Under the pieces are notes generated by a model. That model was not told where the DNA came from and searched no databases. It saw only the letters and a list, made by a program, of their open reading frames with translations. A program made the translations under genes and the position numbers. Below, piece after piece: positions 36,858-49,153 of a stretch of 64,000 nucleotides of DNA. The stretch is from Dioscorea cayenensis subsp. rotundata. Taxonomy: Eukaryota; Streptophyta; Magnoliopsida; Dioscoreales; Dioscoreaceae. Within the stretch, counting starts at the first letter, position 1. Each line of letters begins with the position of its first letter. The DNA lies in the NCBI RefSeq assembly GCF_009730915.1, contig NC_052491.1:1908908-1972907 (forward strand), read 5' to 3'.

Positions 36858-37653
36858 GGGGTGTTTGGATGTCAAGATTTAAAGTGGGAATGAGGGGATT
36901 GGACGCATACTGTTTGGGTATCGTCGATGGGAGTGAGGGATTATGGAGGGAGTGAGTCTCACTCACCACAATTGGGATTGTGGGGAGTGAAACAACTGAA
37001 TATAAAATGACTAATATGCCCATATATATATATTATCATATTTTACAAAGGTATTTTTAAAATGTTTTGATTTTTATTACATTCGTTGTTCTTGTGCTAA
37101 AGAAATAATTATTATAGAAGTTAACTTTTATTGGAATTGTTTTAATTTGATTTGTAATTAACTTACCATAGTTAATAGATAATTAATGATATTTATTACT
37201 TAAATCTAAAAATTAGAATGAAGTTGTAGTATTATAAAGTTAAATATTTATTTTTGATAATTAATAATTTATATTTTTAATATTTTAAAAATATAATTAA
37301 AAGCATAAACTAATTATTATATGTCTAATTAATGATATTAATCATCTCATCCCAAAAATTAGTTGAAATTATAGTATACTGAATTAAATATTCACTTTTT
37401 CATAATTTAAAAATATATATATATTAAAAATAACTAGTATATATTATATATACAATGTATTTACATGGATGAAGAGGCCATAAGTATTGTGTTTATCGTA
37501 TTGACTTTTCTTTCTTTTTCGTTCGATAAATTACGGCTCTCCAAAGCTGATCAGCCAAAACAGCATTCTTGGTCATCGCAATACTCATCGCCAATGGCAC
37601 ATACTGGCATCCGAGTCCACGCTATCGATCCGCTCTTGGCATCCAAACACCCC
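36858..37653. mobile_element. TIR element, GGGGTGTTTGGATG ends
   Basis: GGGGTGTTTGGATGTCAAG at 36858-36876 is matched by its near-perfect inverse CTTGGCATCCAAACACCCC at 37635-37653. Subterminal GGGAGTGAG words are followed by an AT-rich body. No transposase and no clear target duplication. Such ends are common in plant MITEs of hAT or PIF type. Confidence 0.65.
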
Positions 37654-39754
37654 ATCATCTTAACTTTTTATTCAAATCGACTTTGCATGGCAACACAAAG
37701 ACTCCAATAAATGCCCACAAATTCCCTTTTTCTCCTTTTGCAATGAATAAAACATGAAAGTTAATGAAATCTTAAGTACTATCAAAATTTTGTGTGGAAT
37801 TATACTTTGGATTGCTCTATGTTGTTTCTGGTTTCTCTCGTCTCCAAAAGCATTTTATCTATGCCAATGTGAAGAGATGATTATTAGTTAGTTTCTAAGT
37901 TTGAGGTCTGTTTGCCATTATTATGTTTTTGTACTTTCTAAATTAAATCTGGCTTTGAGTTCATGGATTGAAAATATCAATGTAAAATGTTGTTTATATG
38001 TTATTTTCACTTATATTTGCTAAGGATTATTTGTGGAATTTTACTTTAAAAGCCTTAGCTTTGTTAATGTGCAGAATGGCCTAAAATGAGCGGCTTTCAA
38101 ACCTGATTTTGTATTTGATGATACTGTTGTGATTTTTGTTTTTGCGTCAGTATTTTTTTCCTCCTTTTCTTTTTAAGCTTCTTTTGGCAGATTAAAAAGA
38201 AACAGCAGCAGGTGTTTGTACATATGCTTCTTTTGGCTGGTTTACAACAGTAAGGCGGCTTTGTCACAATTTTGTACTATTATTTTCGTCTATTCAGGGT
38301 TGAATTATATATTTTAATATTCATGACATATTTCTACTGAGGGTGTTATGGTTATCCTCGTTGTTTCGGTGTCTATGGAAATATGTGTTTGCTAGCTTGT
38401 CTGTGGAAAAGGAAAGGCATGGAGCTTCCTGAGGACAGCAGGGATCCAAAAACCTGAGAATAGTGAGAATGGATTTAAAAACAGAAAGTACCCAGCCTGC
38501 GATCAATAAAAAGCTTTGATGCATGCACTAATTAGAGAGTTTTAACAATTTCTCAAGTTGAATTGAGATTGAGAACAAGATACGTTTGATGATCAATCAA
38601 AGCTTTGATTTCGCAATGCTGCTAATCAAAAGATCATCCCACTGTTTGTAAGATGGAAATTTGGACAGCAGAAAGATTATGTCATAATTGTCATATTTAC
38701 TATAGGATTAAAATTTCTCATCAGATAAGCACACATTGACAGTTCTTCTAAAAACAGAACCCGTGATCTGTTGATCCTATCATTAAAAATGATTTATTTG
38801 AGTTCTATAACGAAACATTGACTCAAAAATAGTCCCTACCCAAACTACCATGTCAATGAACAGATCCTTGTTGTCAAAATGTCATCTCTCATTTTCAAAA
38901 TCTTTTGTTTTAATCATTTTGCCTGATGAATTCATGTGTAACACTATTTGGTTTTTGTCTTTAGACCATTTCTAACTATTGCGAGCTATCCAGATACGTG
39001 ATAAACTTTTCATTGCAGCAGAAATCTTAAAGGTTAAATCACTTTTGACGAAAATACAAACAGCGGAGACGGCACTAATTTTGCATGGAGCTTACTAGAA
39101 ACCATTGTTAGATGAGATTCACAAATCAAATGGTATACGAAAAACATTTCACTGTTTTCATATGTTGATATACTTCCAATAACAGTACTGCAAGCACCTA
39201 TATAACAATGTCAAATTCTTTTCGATTCATTCATTCATTCATTCATTCAAAAAATGGAATCTAGTTCATGACATTCATGCATCCTTCGGTAACTCAAGTG
39301 CCATCACTATTATTTACACAACTTAAAACCAAAAACAACTCAAGTTCAATCCCCCTTTTGCTCACAGCGTCAGCCTGATCGTTTCCATATTTGTCTATTT
39401 GATTGTCCCTGGTTTTCAATGAAACTAAGAAAAACACCCTAATTGAAAACTCCCACAAGCCACCACAAATTCTGGACTTGCAAATTCTATTATATGTATA
39501 TACATTACTCAAAGACATAAAGAGCATTCCTGTATAGTCTTCAGAATGAGAAAAACAGACACAGGCAAAGTGGGCATTATTTTTTGCTCTTGCCCAAAAG
39601 AAAAACTAAACAAGCATTCCACTTCACAAGAGAACCGCTCAAGTCAACAAGCACATCAATGAATGCCACCAGGCCAAATAAAACTATGAGTTATACTAGA
39701 AATATCTTAAAAATAATAAGGTGCTTATGTGTAACTATAGATAAGGAAACTCAC
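37654..39754. other. Intergenic; contains a segment duplicated at 44400
   Basis: No coding region found. Bases 38710-39245 are an uninterrupted version of a segment split by the LINE nest. An ATTC microsatellite is at 39225-39247. Confidence 0.6.
38710..39245 (+). repeat. Uninterrupted copy of a duplicated segment
   Basis: Matches 44410-44691 and then 56187-56295: AATTTCTCATCA, AGTTCTTCTAAA, CATGTG(T/C)AACACTAT, TTTTGCATGGAGCTTA, then CTATATAACAATGTCA and ATTCATTCATTC. The match breaks exactly where the nested LINEs begin and end. Confidence 0.75.
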
Positions 39755-42700
39755 TTCTCATTTGATGATTCGTTACACAACACTGCTGGTGCCATCCATT
39801 TAGGCTAAAACAGAATTGGGACAGAGATTTAGAAAGTTAAATATGAGAAGTTCGACAAACTAGAAACAATAATTTCCTAAAAGTACTAGAGTGAAGACTA
39901 GATCTCACCGTTCCAGCAGTTAACTTCAAAAATGAAAATGCGCCGTGCTTCAACCTTGAGAGACTAAAATCACAGACCTGCATTACATTGATATCAGAAA
40001 GCTATTAATGTGAACTAATAGAGTAACAGTTGATAAAAAAACTAAGAATGATATCCATTTATTATTCTATTCCAACATTTAAAGATGTCACCTTTCCCAA
40101 ACATACGAAAATAAATTTGTTTGGAATGGATGTCTGTATGTGACATTAGATTAGATCTAATACCTTCCTAAATAGATCACACTGCATAAAGGAAAACTAA
40201 GGATGATGCTATGGCCAAAAGGTACAGCTTGAACTTGCCCGATATTTTGACTAGTATTCATAGGACAGGGCTATACTCTTAATTTTAAAAGGGTCTCTTA
40301 GCTCTAACTAGGAGCATATTCAATAAATCAACACTAGTAACCAATCCCAATCAAGAAGGCAACATAGTGACAACACTAACAAAAAACCACAAAGAAAAAC
40401 ATGCAAATACACATAAACATTCTACAAACTAAGTTTTAGAACGAGAAGAAGGATGTGGATATCCTACAATGTAATTATTCAAGCTTAAGCAGATAGCAAC
40501 ACATTTAAATACATTTTTGAAACAAAGCAAGACTCATTTTGATTGACCCAAGACGAGGTATGACAATGATAAAAAAAAGTTCACTTAAAACTTCATTCTA
40601 ATATAGGTCATACTTACATCTAATGAGACTAGTAAGACGCAAATACTTGAAGAAAAAAAACCCGTTCATAGCAACATACAGGTCAGCAGATAATGAACAC
40701 CTAAAACAACTAAATGAGTGATATAAACCAAATGATTAATATTTAATATAATCATGTTCACAGACTGAGTGATGCAAGAATTGTTGGTCTGAGCAGAATA
40801 TTTTCTGCAAGTATGGGACATATAAAACTTCATACTGCCAAATCCATGCAGAGGCTCAGATGCCTTAGTAGGCAACTTGCAAATAATGTCTTCCAAAACA
40901 AGTTAATATTTGTTCAAATTCCAGGACTTCAATATATCTCAGACATTGGGATGCCAAAGCAGTCAAAGTCCACCTCTCAGTCTGCCACTATAATAGAAAG
41001 CAAGAATCCTTCCAAATTTTCCACATGAACACTAGTTTCCGTTACTAAAATTTCAACAAAAACCCACCAAGTCCACTTTCTACAAGCCGAAACATTACAA
41101 GTAATCAATCTAAGATAAAACAATAAACAAACATCCTACACAAAACCAAGGAGAACTGCTCCCAAAACAGTAATAGGAACACAAGTGTCATTTTTTTTAA
41201 TTATTCTACCAACTAAGGATGATCAGTTCACACAAGACTTCCAACCAAGAAATTTTGAAAATTTTTTTATCAAACCACATCAAAGGCCATTTTAATTCTT
41301 TGCTTGTCAATTTGACTATTTGGATGGTGAAGAATTCTGTACAACCTTCCTCTGATAGATCAAATTACATGTGGTCAAGTGATGAAACTTGCTGGAATAA
41401 AAAAAAATATTGTATTGGCACAATTTAAAAATTTTAAAAGTAAAATTAACAAATAATAAGTTCTCTTTTAGCTAATATCTCTCAGAACTCCATAAATAGC
41501 TATATATCCTTTAAAACATTGGATTAAACTTTATACCCTTTAAATCCTCAATTATTTGCTCCCCCAATTTTAAGTCGACAAGGCCATGCACATTAGATGG
41601 TTTCCTAGATGTTCAGTTCTTGTTATATAACACAAAAACAAAAGCCCACCCCTATTTTCTGCTTTGAATGGCATGATGAAACAAACCTCATTCTAAAATA
41701 GTAAGATGCCTGACCTTGAAGAGCAAATCACGATGAAGAGATAAACCTAATTTTATGCAACCAATAGGTAATACACTTGTTTGTAGTGACCTTCATAACT
41801 CTCTCTCCAACCATCTTGCTGACATAATACTAGCACCTTTTACAGGCCCACCCATATGCCCAGCTACAAGTTCAGATATTCTTTAAACTAAAATCACTAG
41901 CTCAGTAGGCAGTCAAGTAATATACACTGTGTTACTTGCTCAAACTCAACCAAATCATGATCAATAGCATGATTGACAACAATAGCTTCGAAACCAAGAT
42001 TTCTGTTTTGGAGTCACTAGTGACAGAATCTTTCCTTCACTTGCAGAAGTTGGCAACCCAAGTGCATCATAAAACTCATCCAGGACTTTGTCTTTATAAT
42101 CAAGAACATTATATTCCTAGAAGCAGAGGATAGAAATACACTATTTAAAAATAATGGACCAAAGAATAACAGATGCACATTGTTATCACATTCAAAGGCA
42201 CAAACAAGATGAGAAAGTGCGATAAATCAAGACTGAAAAGGCAAAAGCTTATCTTGAAGGAATAAGTGCAATTAGCAAAATTATCGATGGTAATATCATA
42301 AATCAATGTATTGATTTTCAAACTTGAAACATAAGTACAGTCACAGAATATTAGATTGAAAAAGATTTTTGAGATTGCAAAACATGTAGGCAAGCAAGCC
42401 AAAAACGTGAAATCCTCCACTAATTGCAGTCTTTTATTAATCATAATGGAAAGAGATGGGTGTAGAAGTAGTCACTAATCAGGCATCCACATTTAAACAA
42501 ATTGCATGATCCTAAGGGCCAGGTCATAAGCGAGGAATAAGGATATTGTCGAGTTCCCTCCGGTAAAATAGATCCTTATCTTCAAAGAAATTTCAGAACT
42601 GCAAAGTTAATGAACTTCCAATCATTGTCTTTGGTCTCACCATCTTCTTCACATTCTATATTGTGTAACGTTATTATCATCCATGAATAAGAAAAATATT

Positions 42701-43011
42701 TGAGAAACAAGGAAGTAAATAGACCCAGCAAAGATCAATCACAATAAAAAGTAACGTTCGCTAATTTCTTTTTATCACTCTACCAATGGCCAGAGACAAC
42801 CCTAATTTCCTAAGAAAAAAAAAAGTCACAATTCCTATCCAAAACCATAATTTCCAAATTTCCTATTGTTCTTCTTAAGCATAAAAAAACCTAAATCGGA
42901 TACTAAAACAAGAGAAATTCAAGCTCCAAAATGAGCAGGTCAAAAAGAACTCACCCAATACCAACGAAAAAGCACATCGGCAGAAGCATCCTCCTCCCGA
43001 ATCGGATCCAT
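39755..43011 (-). pseudogene. Raf/EDR1-like MAPKKK, scattered exons, broken
   Basis: Raf-like MAPKKKs of the CTR1/EDR1 group are cytoplasmic Ser/Thr kinases in ethylene, defence and sugar signalling. On the minus strand, in order: exon 43011-42955 (MDPIREEDASADVLFRWYW, consensus donor); 42116-41936, EDR1-domain blocks YNVLDYKDKVLDEFYDALGL then EAIVVNHAIDHDLVEFEQ, with a 1-base insertion between; about 41885-41715, ELVAGHMGGPVKGASIM to LGLSLHRDLLFK, with an in-frame TGA; 39977-39909, VCDFSLSRLKHGAFSF, the activation loop with DFG changed to DFS; 39804-39755, PKWMAPAVLCNESSNEK, the APE region with Glu changed to Ala. Splice sites are GT..AG. The glycine loop, catalytic Lys and HRD exons were not found. 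It is non-functional as a kinase. Confidence 0.75.
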
Positions 43012-43599
43012 CCGCTGCTTTCCCAAGCTAAGAAGCTTCGCCGCCCGTCGCCGCACTTATAGATCTCTCACCAAGCTATCTTCCTCCAGTTCGGCTCGTC
43101 GCCGCACTCTCTTTGGCCCTAAAAAAACTCCTCCGGCCAAGCCTAATAAGGGGCTGCTTGGGAGGGGTTTATTTTAATACAAAATTTTTAATAGGGTATG
43201 GTATAAATGTATAATGGGGGAAGGAGTGTTCAAATTTCCATGGACTAAAATAGCCCTTTATATTTTGTCAAATTAGTATTGTTACTGGCCACCATCCACA
43301 GCCACTACCCACATGTGATTGGCAGGTCACCATCGCCGGCAACCGGCCAACCATCAATGACCGATGATCACCACCAGCAACCGGCAACTTATCTTACGGG
43401 GTTATAAAGAGTAATTTGGTAATATTATTATATAAATTTTATTACTTTTTAAATCAAATATTACCTAATTTGTAATTTGACAATCTTCATTTACTCCATT
43501 TTGCTCCAAATAAAATATGGTTTAAAATTTTGCTTTCTTTTATATTATTTTACCTTATTTTATGAACCCTTCTGTTGCCAATTTTTTTAATTCAATTCC
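43012..43599. other. Upstream region of the Raf-like pseudogene
   Basis: Minus-strand 5' leader, GC-rich (43012-43145), then AT-rich intergenic. CCGGCAACCGGCCAACC and CACCAGCAACCGGCAAC near 43340-43390 form a small direct repeat. Otherwise nothing is seen. Confidence 0.5.
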
Positions 43600-44215
43600 A
43601 AAACAAGGTCAATTAGGGAAAGATTTTTTTTAAAAAAAGGACTGCAACATAGATGCATATTATTAAAAAATATAAAAATTAAAAAACTATAGAGACACAA
43701 AACAAAAATAATCCAAATAAACTTAGCCAAGAAAAAGCAAAAAATAGTAACAACAAAAGCAAAGAAACTAAAACATAAATCTTGCTCTCTCAACCATCCA
43801 GGGCTTTCCAAACCACAATGAAATAAGGAGAGAGAAACTAAGCAAATGCCATACCCGGCCAAGGAAGAAGCCAACCATTCCATGCCAATGGACTTAAAAC
43901 AAATATAGCCCATGGCTAAGAGCAATTGGTGGAGTTCAGTAATCAATTGACAAGTTTGCCATGAAAGCACTACCTATCCATCAATAAACTTTAATCTGGA
44001 GATCATGACAACTGAAAAATGCCATTCCAATGCAATGGTTTCTCCATGTTGGCATGATGTCAGGCAAAGATCCAAGGCTTTCACTTCTGCATCTAGCTTC
44101 GGAGGCAATGGGAACATGGTAACAATTTGTAAGGCAAACATGGGAATCAGGACCTACAACTCAAAAACCTGCACCTCTATTACTTGTCACCAGCGGGGTC
44201 AATAGAACCTTCCCG
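43600..44215 (-). pseudogene. LINE 3' end with RNase H fragment, minus strand
   Basis: On the minus strand, LDAEVKALDLCLTSC then ALEWHFSVVM, and further on WLASSLAGYG, LSLFHCGLESPGWL. The last blocks parallel those at 55590-55912 of the plus-strand LINE (NSLADFGR, LSLFFQGLDRPCWL), so it is the same LINE family. A T/A-rich tail lies at about 43600-43640. Frameshifts are present. Confidence 0.7.
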
Positions 44216-44691
44216 CCGCCTATCGCTTCGCCCCCAGCCTCCGCTCTCCTCCTCCCCCATTCTCCATCTGTCGTGTGAAAGGTGAGAGGCGTTGAAACTT
44301 TATCTAATTCAGTGAAAAAATAATTAATTTAATTAAATTATGAAAATATAAAAAGCAACATTATATAGTTTGGATGATGATAATATATTTTTTTTATAAT
44401 ATTTATAACAGATGGTTGAATTTCTCATCAAAATAGCACAGATTGAGTATGTAGTTCTTCTAAAGCAGAACTTGATTTAATCAGCCAAATTTCATCTCCG
44501 TTCTCCAAATCTTTATTTAACCATTTGTCTGGTGCTTTCATGTGCAACACTATCGCTACCGTGTTCCTTTGAATAGATGATTGAAAAATTTGTAATACAT
44601 TGCTTGAGAGATTTTATAGCATTTTATTTTTTTAAGCCCCGAAAGTAAATTGGGCCATGCATAATTTTGCATGGAGCTTAATAGATATACC
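44216..44691 (+). repeat. Left half of the split duplicated segment
   Basis: Bases 44410-44691 align to 38710-39105. The alignment stops at the poly(T) that marks the 3' end of the minus-strand LINE. 44216-44400 holds nothing recognised. Confidence 0.7.
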
Positions 44692-45023
44692 ATTTTTTTT
44701 TTTGGTCAATCAATCAAAATATATTTATTAAGCTCAACCTAACAAAACAATATTGAGACAAACTCCAATGAGACATTGGTTACACCCAATCACCAGTCAA
44801 CAAATTCCAAACTCTATCACACAAATAACAAAACAAAATAATGCTCCACGCACGCACTGCAACTATGTTATCCTAATCTTCTAATAATGCTCTTTGATAT
44901 GACAACCATAGAATCTCCTTACAACCATATCCAACCTACTAGTTCCCTTCAAAACCCTTCTTCCATTTAGCTTGCACAGGCCATTAAAACCACTCCACTA
45001 TGCCGCTAAATACCATCTTCTCC

Positions 45024-47333
45024 TCATTCCCAATTTTTAACCATCCTCTGTCCTCCCCCTCTTTGGGTATCTTGGCTCAGATATGTGATTGTCATAAGCT
45101 CTCTAATTTGTTCAAAAACTTCCTCTTCATTAATATTTTTGCGTTGAAAAATCACACTGTTCCTTGCCCTCCAAACTGTGTACACACTAGCTGCCAATGC
45201 TGTTTTTCTTGCTTTTGCTAGCAAGGTTTTCCCAGCTGCCTTTCGACAGAACCAACTCACTTCTCTAGTCCATGGAAGTGGTTTTCTTCCTACATTTATT
45301 GCCTTCAAAACTTTAGACCAAATTGTGTTAGAGAAATCACAGTCAAAGAAGAGATGCTCAATTGTCTCCTTAGTTGAATTGCATAGTACATAGACCTCTG
45401 AATTAACTACTTTCCAATGGCCCAATGTCTCTTTAATAAGTAAACTCTTCCAGATTGCCAACTACAGCACAAAAGAGTGTCTCGGAATATTGCTTGCCGA
45501 CCACACTAGATTAGCCTGACAGACAAACTCTTAAATGAGGTGTAGATAATGCTTTCAATGTGCTCTTAGACTTATATACCCCCTACTTATCCATTTTCCA
45601 TGTAATACAATCCTGCTTACTTATATTTACTCCATAATTCTCATTCAGGAATTTAAGAATCCTTGCCATAGTGATATTCCATCTTGCCGGAATCACCCAT
45701 CCTTCATCAGTCCATAACTCACTTACAATATCATCTCTAACAATATATGGTTCTTTGAAGTTGTTTTCTGGAAATAAATCAGCAATTGATGACCCATGAC
45801 ACCAAGGATCAAACCAAAAAGAAAAACTCTTTCCATCCCCTAATTGGTAGTTTACTAGGGGTTTTGCAATCTTTCTCAATTTTAATAAATTCTTCCAATT
45901 CCAACTGCTGTTAGCTATCTTTGTAATACCCCAAAAACTCATCCTTTTGCCCCAGAAACTCATCCTCTTCAATCTAATTCTGATCACCCACGTTGCCCAC
46001 AATGTTTGTTTCTCCTGAATTAACTCCCATATGTGTCTTAATTGTGCTACTTGATTCAAGATTGTCAAGGTTTTATTCCCAGGCCACCCGAGACTTTTTG
46101 CTGAAAAACTTCATTCCATGCTACTTGTCCATCTCTTTTATTTCCATCAGCTTCTTGCAAAAGGAAAATTGAGCACCAATAGACATGCATACTTACTAAA
46201 ACTGAGTTTACTAGTTGGATTCTACCTACATAAGAAAGAGTCTTTGCAGTCCAACTAGAGACTCTTGTTGTGATTTTGGAAATTAGATCCTGGCAATGCT
46301 CCTCTTTCAATTTGGTCGATATCAATGGAAGACCAAGATATATAATAGGTAGTGCCCCCTCTTGGAAGGCCAAAATGCTCATAATATGCACTTTTTCAGT
46401 TTGCTCAACTCCAGAGAAGAACACTGCACTTTTCTGCACATTAGGTATCAAGCCAGATACATCCCGAAAATGTTCAAGAGCTTTATTAATCAACCCAATT
46501 GAATTTTTATCACTATTTGCAAAGACAAAAAGATCATTAGCAAAGAACAAATGAGATAATTTGAGCTCTTTACAGTCTCTGTGAAATTTGAAACCTTTCA
46601 AGGCCATTGTATTAAAAACTTTGGTCAAATATTCCATACACAAAACAAACAATAATGGTGAAATTGGATCACCTTGCCTTAATCCCACTTTGCCAAGAAA
46701 ATAGCCTTCCATCTGCCCATTAATCATTACTGAAAACATGCTTGATCTAACATAGTTCATGACTAATTTGATAAAATGAGTAGGAAATCTGAATACCAAT
46801 AACACTTCTTCCAAAAAATCCCAAGAAACTGAGTCATAAGCATTTTGCAAATAAATTTTTATAGCACAACACCCATTTTTCTCCTTATGGTACCCCCTGA
46901 GCAATTCATGAGCTAGCATGATATTATCTGATATCATTCTCCTTGGTATGAATGCAGACTGGTTCATATGCACAATTTCACCCATAAATTGTCTTAATTT
47001 GCCTACCAATATTTTTGATACCACTTTATAGATCACATTACAGCATGATTAGGCCTATAATTAGTAATTAACTTTGGTATGCTGACTTTGGGAATGAGGA
47101 TGATACTAGTTGAATTGGCCTGCTTCAACATTTCACCATTACAAAAGAACTCCTTAATTGCACAACTTATTTCCTTACCCACAATGCTCCAAGTCTTTTT
47201 AAAAAAAAAACTATTAAATTCATCAGGACCTGGACTTTTGTCATCCTTAATACTCCATAAAGCTTCTTTAATTTCTATTTTTGTCACCCTTTGACAAAGT
47301 AATTGCCAAGCATCATCTAGTAACACCTTTTCT
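45024..47333 (-). pseudogene. ORF2 of the older LINE: RT and zf-RVT
   Basis: RT fragments run from about 47333 (SPGPDEFNSFFFKKTWSIVG, SIILIPKVSIPKLITNYRP) through 47036-46065 (NQSAFIPRRMISDNIMLAHE, LRQGDPISPLLFVL). The catalytic motif is FAND (46533-46544) instead of FADD, and motif A reads IKIYLQNAYDSV, with Tyr where the metal-binding Asp is expected. 46068-45583 continues the linker (WATWVIRIRLKRMSFWGKRM is partly duplicated) and 45461-45024 the zf-RVT domain (VLCNSTKETIEHLFFDCDF). Stops and shifts separate the pieces. Confidence 0.88.
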
Positions 47334-47424
47334 ATTTTAGCACACCGGAGACTTAGTTCCTCTAGTGTTAGCAATCCACACATCCCTGACCTCTCTGCTC
47401 TGCTCTCCCTTTTGTTCCTCCTCA

Positions 47425-49153
47425 ATGGCCCCTTCGGGGCCCTCGGGGCCTCCCCTCCGCCCAGGAGCTAAGTCTGGCTTATCTTGGGCTAACGTTGTCA
47501 CCTCTAAATCCTCTTTGGCTTCCTCTGAAACCCCTCTTCACCTCTGCAAAGACCACTTTGAAAAACTGAAGAACTCGTCGACTGCTACTGTCTCTATTGA
47601 TGACGATCTTTGGTCTCATGCTAGAGATAGCATGCAGTCTTCTTTGTATGCAAAATTTTTGGGTAAAGCTTTACCCCTTGAGCAAGCGAAGCTCGCCCTT
47701 GCTGATACTTGGTGGGGCCTGGGTGCTTTCTCCGTCGCCGACCTCCCCAATGGTTTTTACTACATCAGGTGTGAATCAGTTGAAATGCAACTTAAGCTGT
47801 TATGGGATGGCCCGTGGATGGTCGCTGGAAGAATCCTCCAGCTCACTACTTGGTTGGAAAGTTTTCAACCAGCCTTTGAGAAGCTCTCCTTGGCTACGGT
47901 TTGGATTCAAATTTATCATCTTCCGATTGAGCTTTAGAGTGGTGACATTTTGGAGCTGGTTGCATCTCAATTTGGTCGAGTTCTTAAGGTTGATGAACAC
48001 ACTATCGACCGTTCTCGTGCAAAGTTTGCACGAGTCTGTGTTGAGATAGACCTAAACCAGCTCCTGCAGCAAGGGACTTGGGTTAAATACGGCGATCATT
48101 CTGTTTTTGTCCTTGTCCTGTATGAGAAACTTCCTGTCTTCTGCTATAAGGGTGGTAAGTTTGGCTATGGAGAAGCACACTGTCTCCTGGCTAGCAATCA
48201 CCAGCGTACTGGCAAGCATGTGTCATCTGGTTCCTCTCGGCCAGAGCAAGCGCACGCTGATCTAGATATGCAGGTTGATGAGGCTACTAAGGAACAGGAT
48301 GGCATCGAAGTGGACCCTGTCCCTACCCACTTAGTCTCGGACAATGAAAAGGAATTCGGTCCTTGGCTGAAGCCATGGCGGCACCAGGTGGCTTCTCACG
48401 GCAGAGGGGGTTTTCGTGGCAGTGGCGATTCTCGCCTCCATCTCGTTGGGCATTCTGTTGGTGACGATAACCCCGCGATTGACAAGTGGCATTATGTGCC
48501 TAATTCACATAGTTCCTTGTCACCACCCTCGCTGGTCCCACATAGCCATTCTCATCACATTGACTTGGATCTGAAAGGGATTTCCTCCACTTCCCAGGCT
48601 TCTCCGAGTCCCAAGGTGCATGATGGCCCCTGCTTCGGGTCCCGAGAAAACTTTTCATGTCTCGCCTCTTGTCACATGTGCCGACGCCTCTCCTGCTACC
48701 CCACCTACTTTGCAGGCTTTCATCAATGAAGACTCCACTTCAAACCACCTTTCTCTTGTCCCAACACCCCCTCTTGTTGTTGGAACTTGCACTAGCCGCT
48801 CGTTGGGTTTCCAAACGGGTGATTCCTCCCATTGTCTAATGCAGCAGGTTTCGTCTTCGGAGCCACTTCTCACCACATCAGTTACTTCCCAGGACCCTCC
48901 TCACGCAATCACTCCGGATAGTTGTCACATCTTGGTTGTTGATAGGGTGGTATAAGCCCTTGCTTCTCCCACCTCCAGTGACCAGAGCATGAATGATTCC
49001 TCTGATGATGACTGCAGCCCATCTCTTGAGGTTGACGATGATATGCCGCTGCGCCAATATCAGAGAGATGCTAAATCTGAAGCTATTGCTAGAAGAGCCC
49101 CTTCTAAGCGGGGAAAGAAACTGAAGAAAGGGAGACAGTGCCCCATTTACTAA
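47425..49153 (+). pseudogene. LINE ORF1 (DUF4283 and zinc knuckle), stopped
   Basis: Gag-like RNA-binding protein of L1-type LINEs. It starts MAPSGPSGPPLRPG. The DUF4283-like domain (LWSHARDSM to TTWLESFQP) is followed by a TAG at 47936, where a Trp is expected, then LELVASQFGRVLKVDEHT. The zinc knuckle near 48139-48180 (FCYKGGKFGYGEAHC) has Gly for the second Cys and Tyr for the His, so zinc binding should be lost. A frameshift near 48640 leads into a Ser/Pro-rich tail ending KRGKKLKKGRQCPIY at 49153. Confidence 0.88.

Noticed and set aside
37465..37710. 81-codon open frame
   Set aside because: It covers the right end of a TIR element; its sequence is repeat-derived and without a protein motif.
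40813..41028. Plus-strand 71-codon frame as a gene
   Set aside because: It lies in the introns of the minus-strand Raf-like pseudogene and has no recognisable motif; it could overlap an unrecognised exon of that gene.
43587..43970. Hydrophobic 127-residue minus-strand frame that could look like a membrane protein
   Set aside because: Its first part is the end of a LINE RNase H domain (WLASSLAGYG...GLESPGWL) and the hydrophobic part is translated T-rich 3' UTR.
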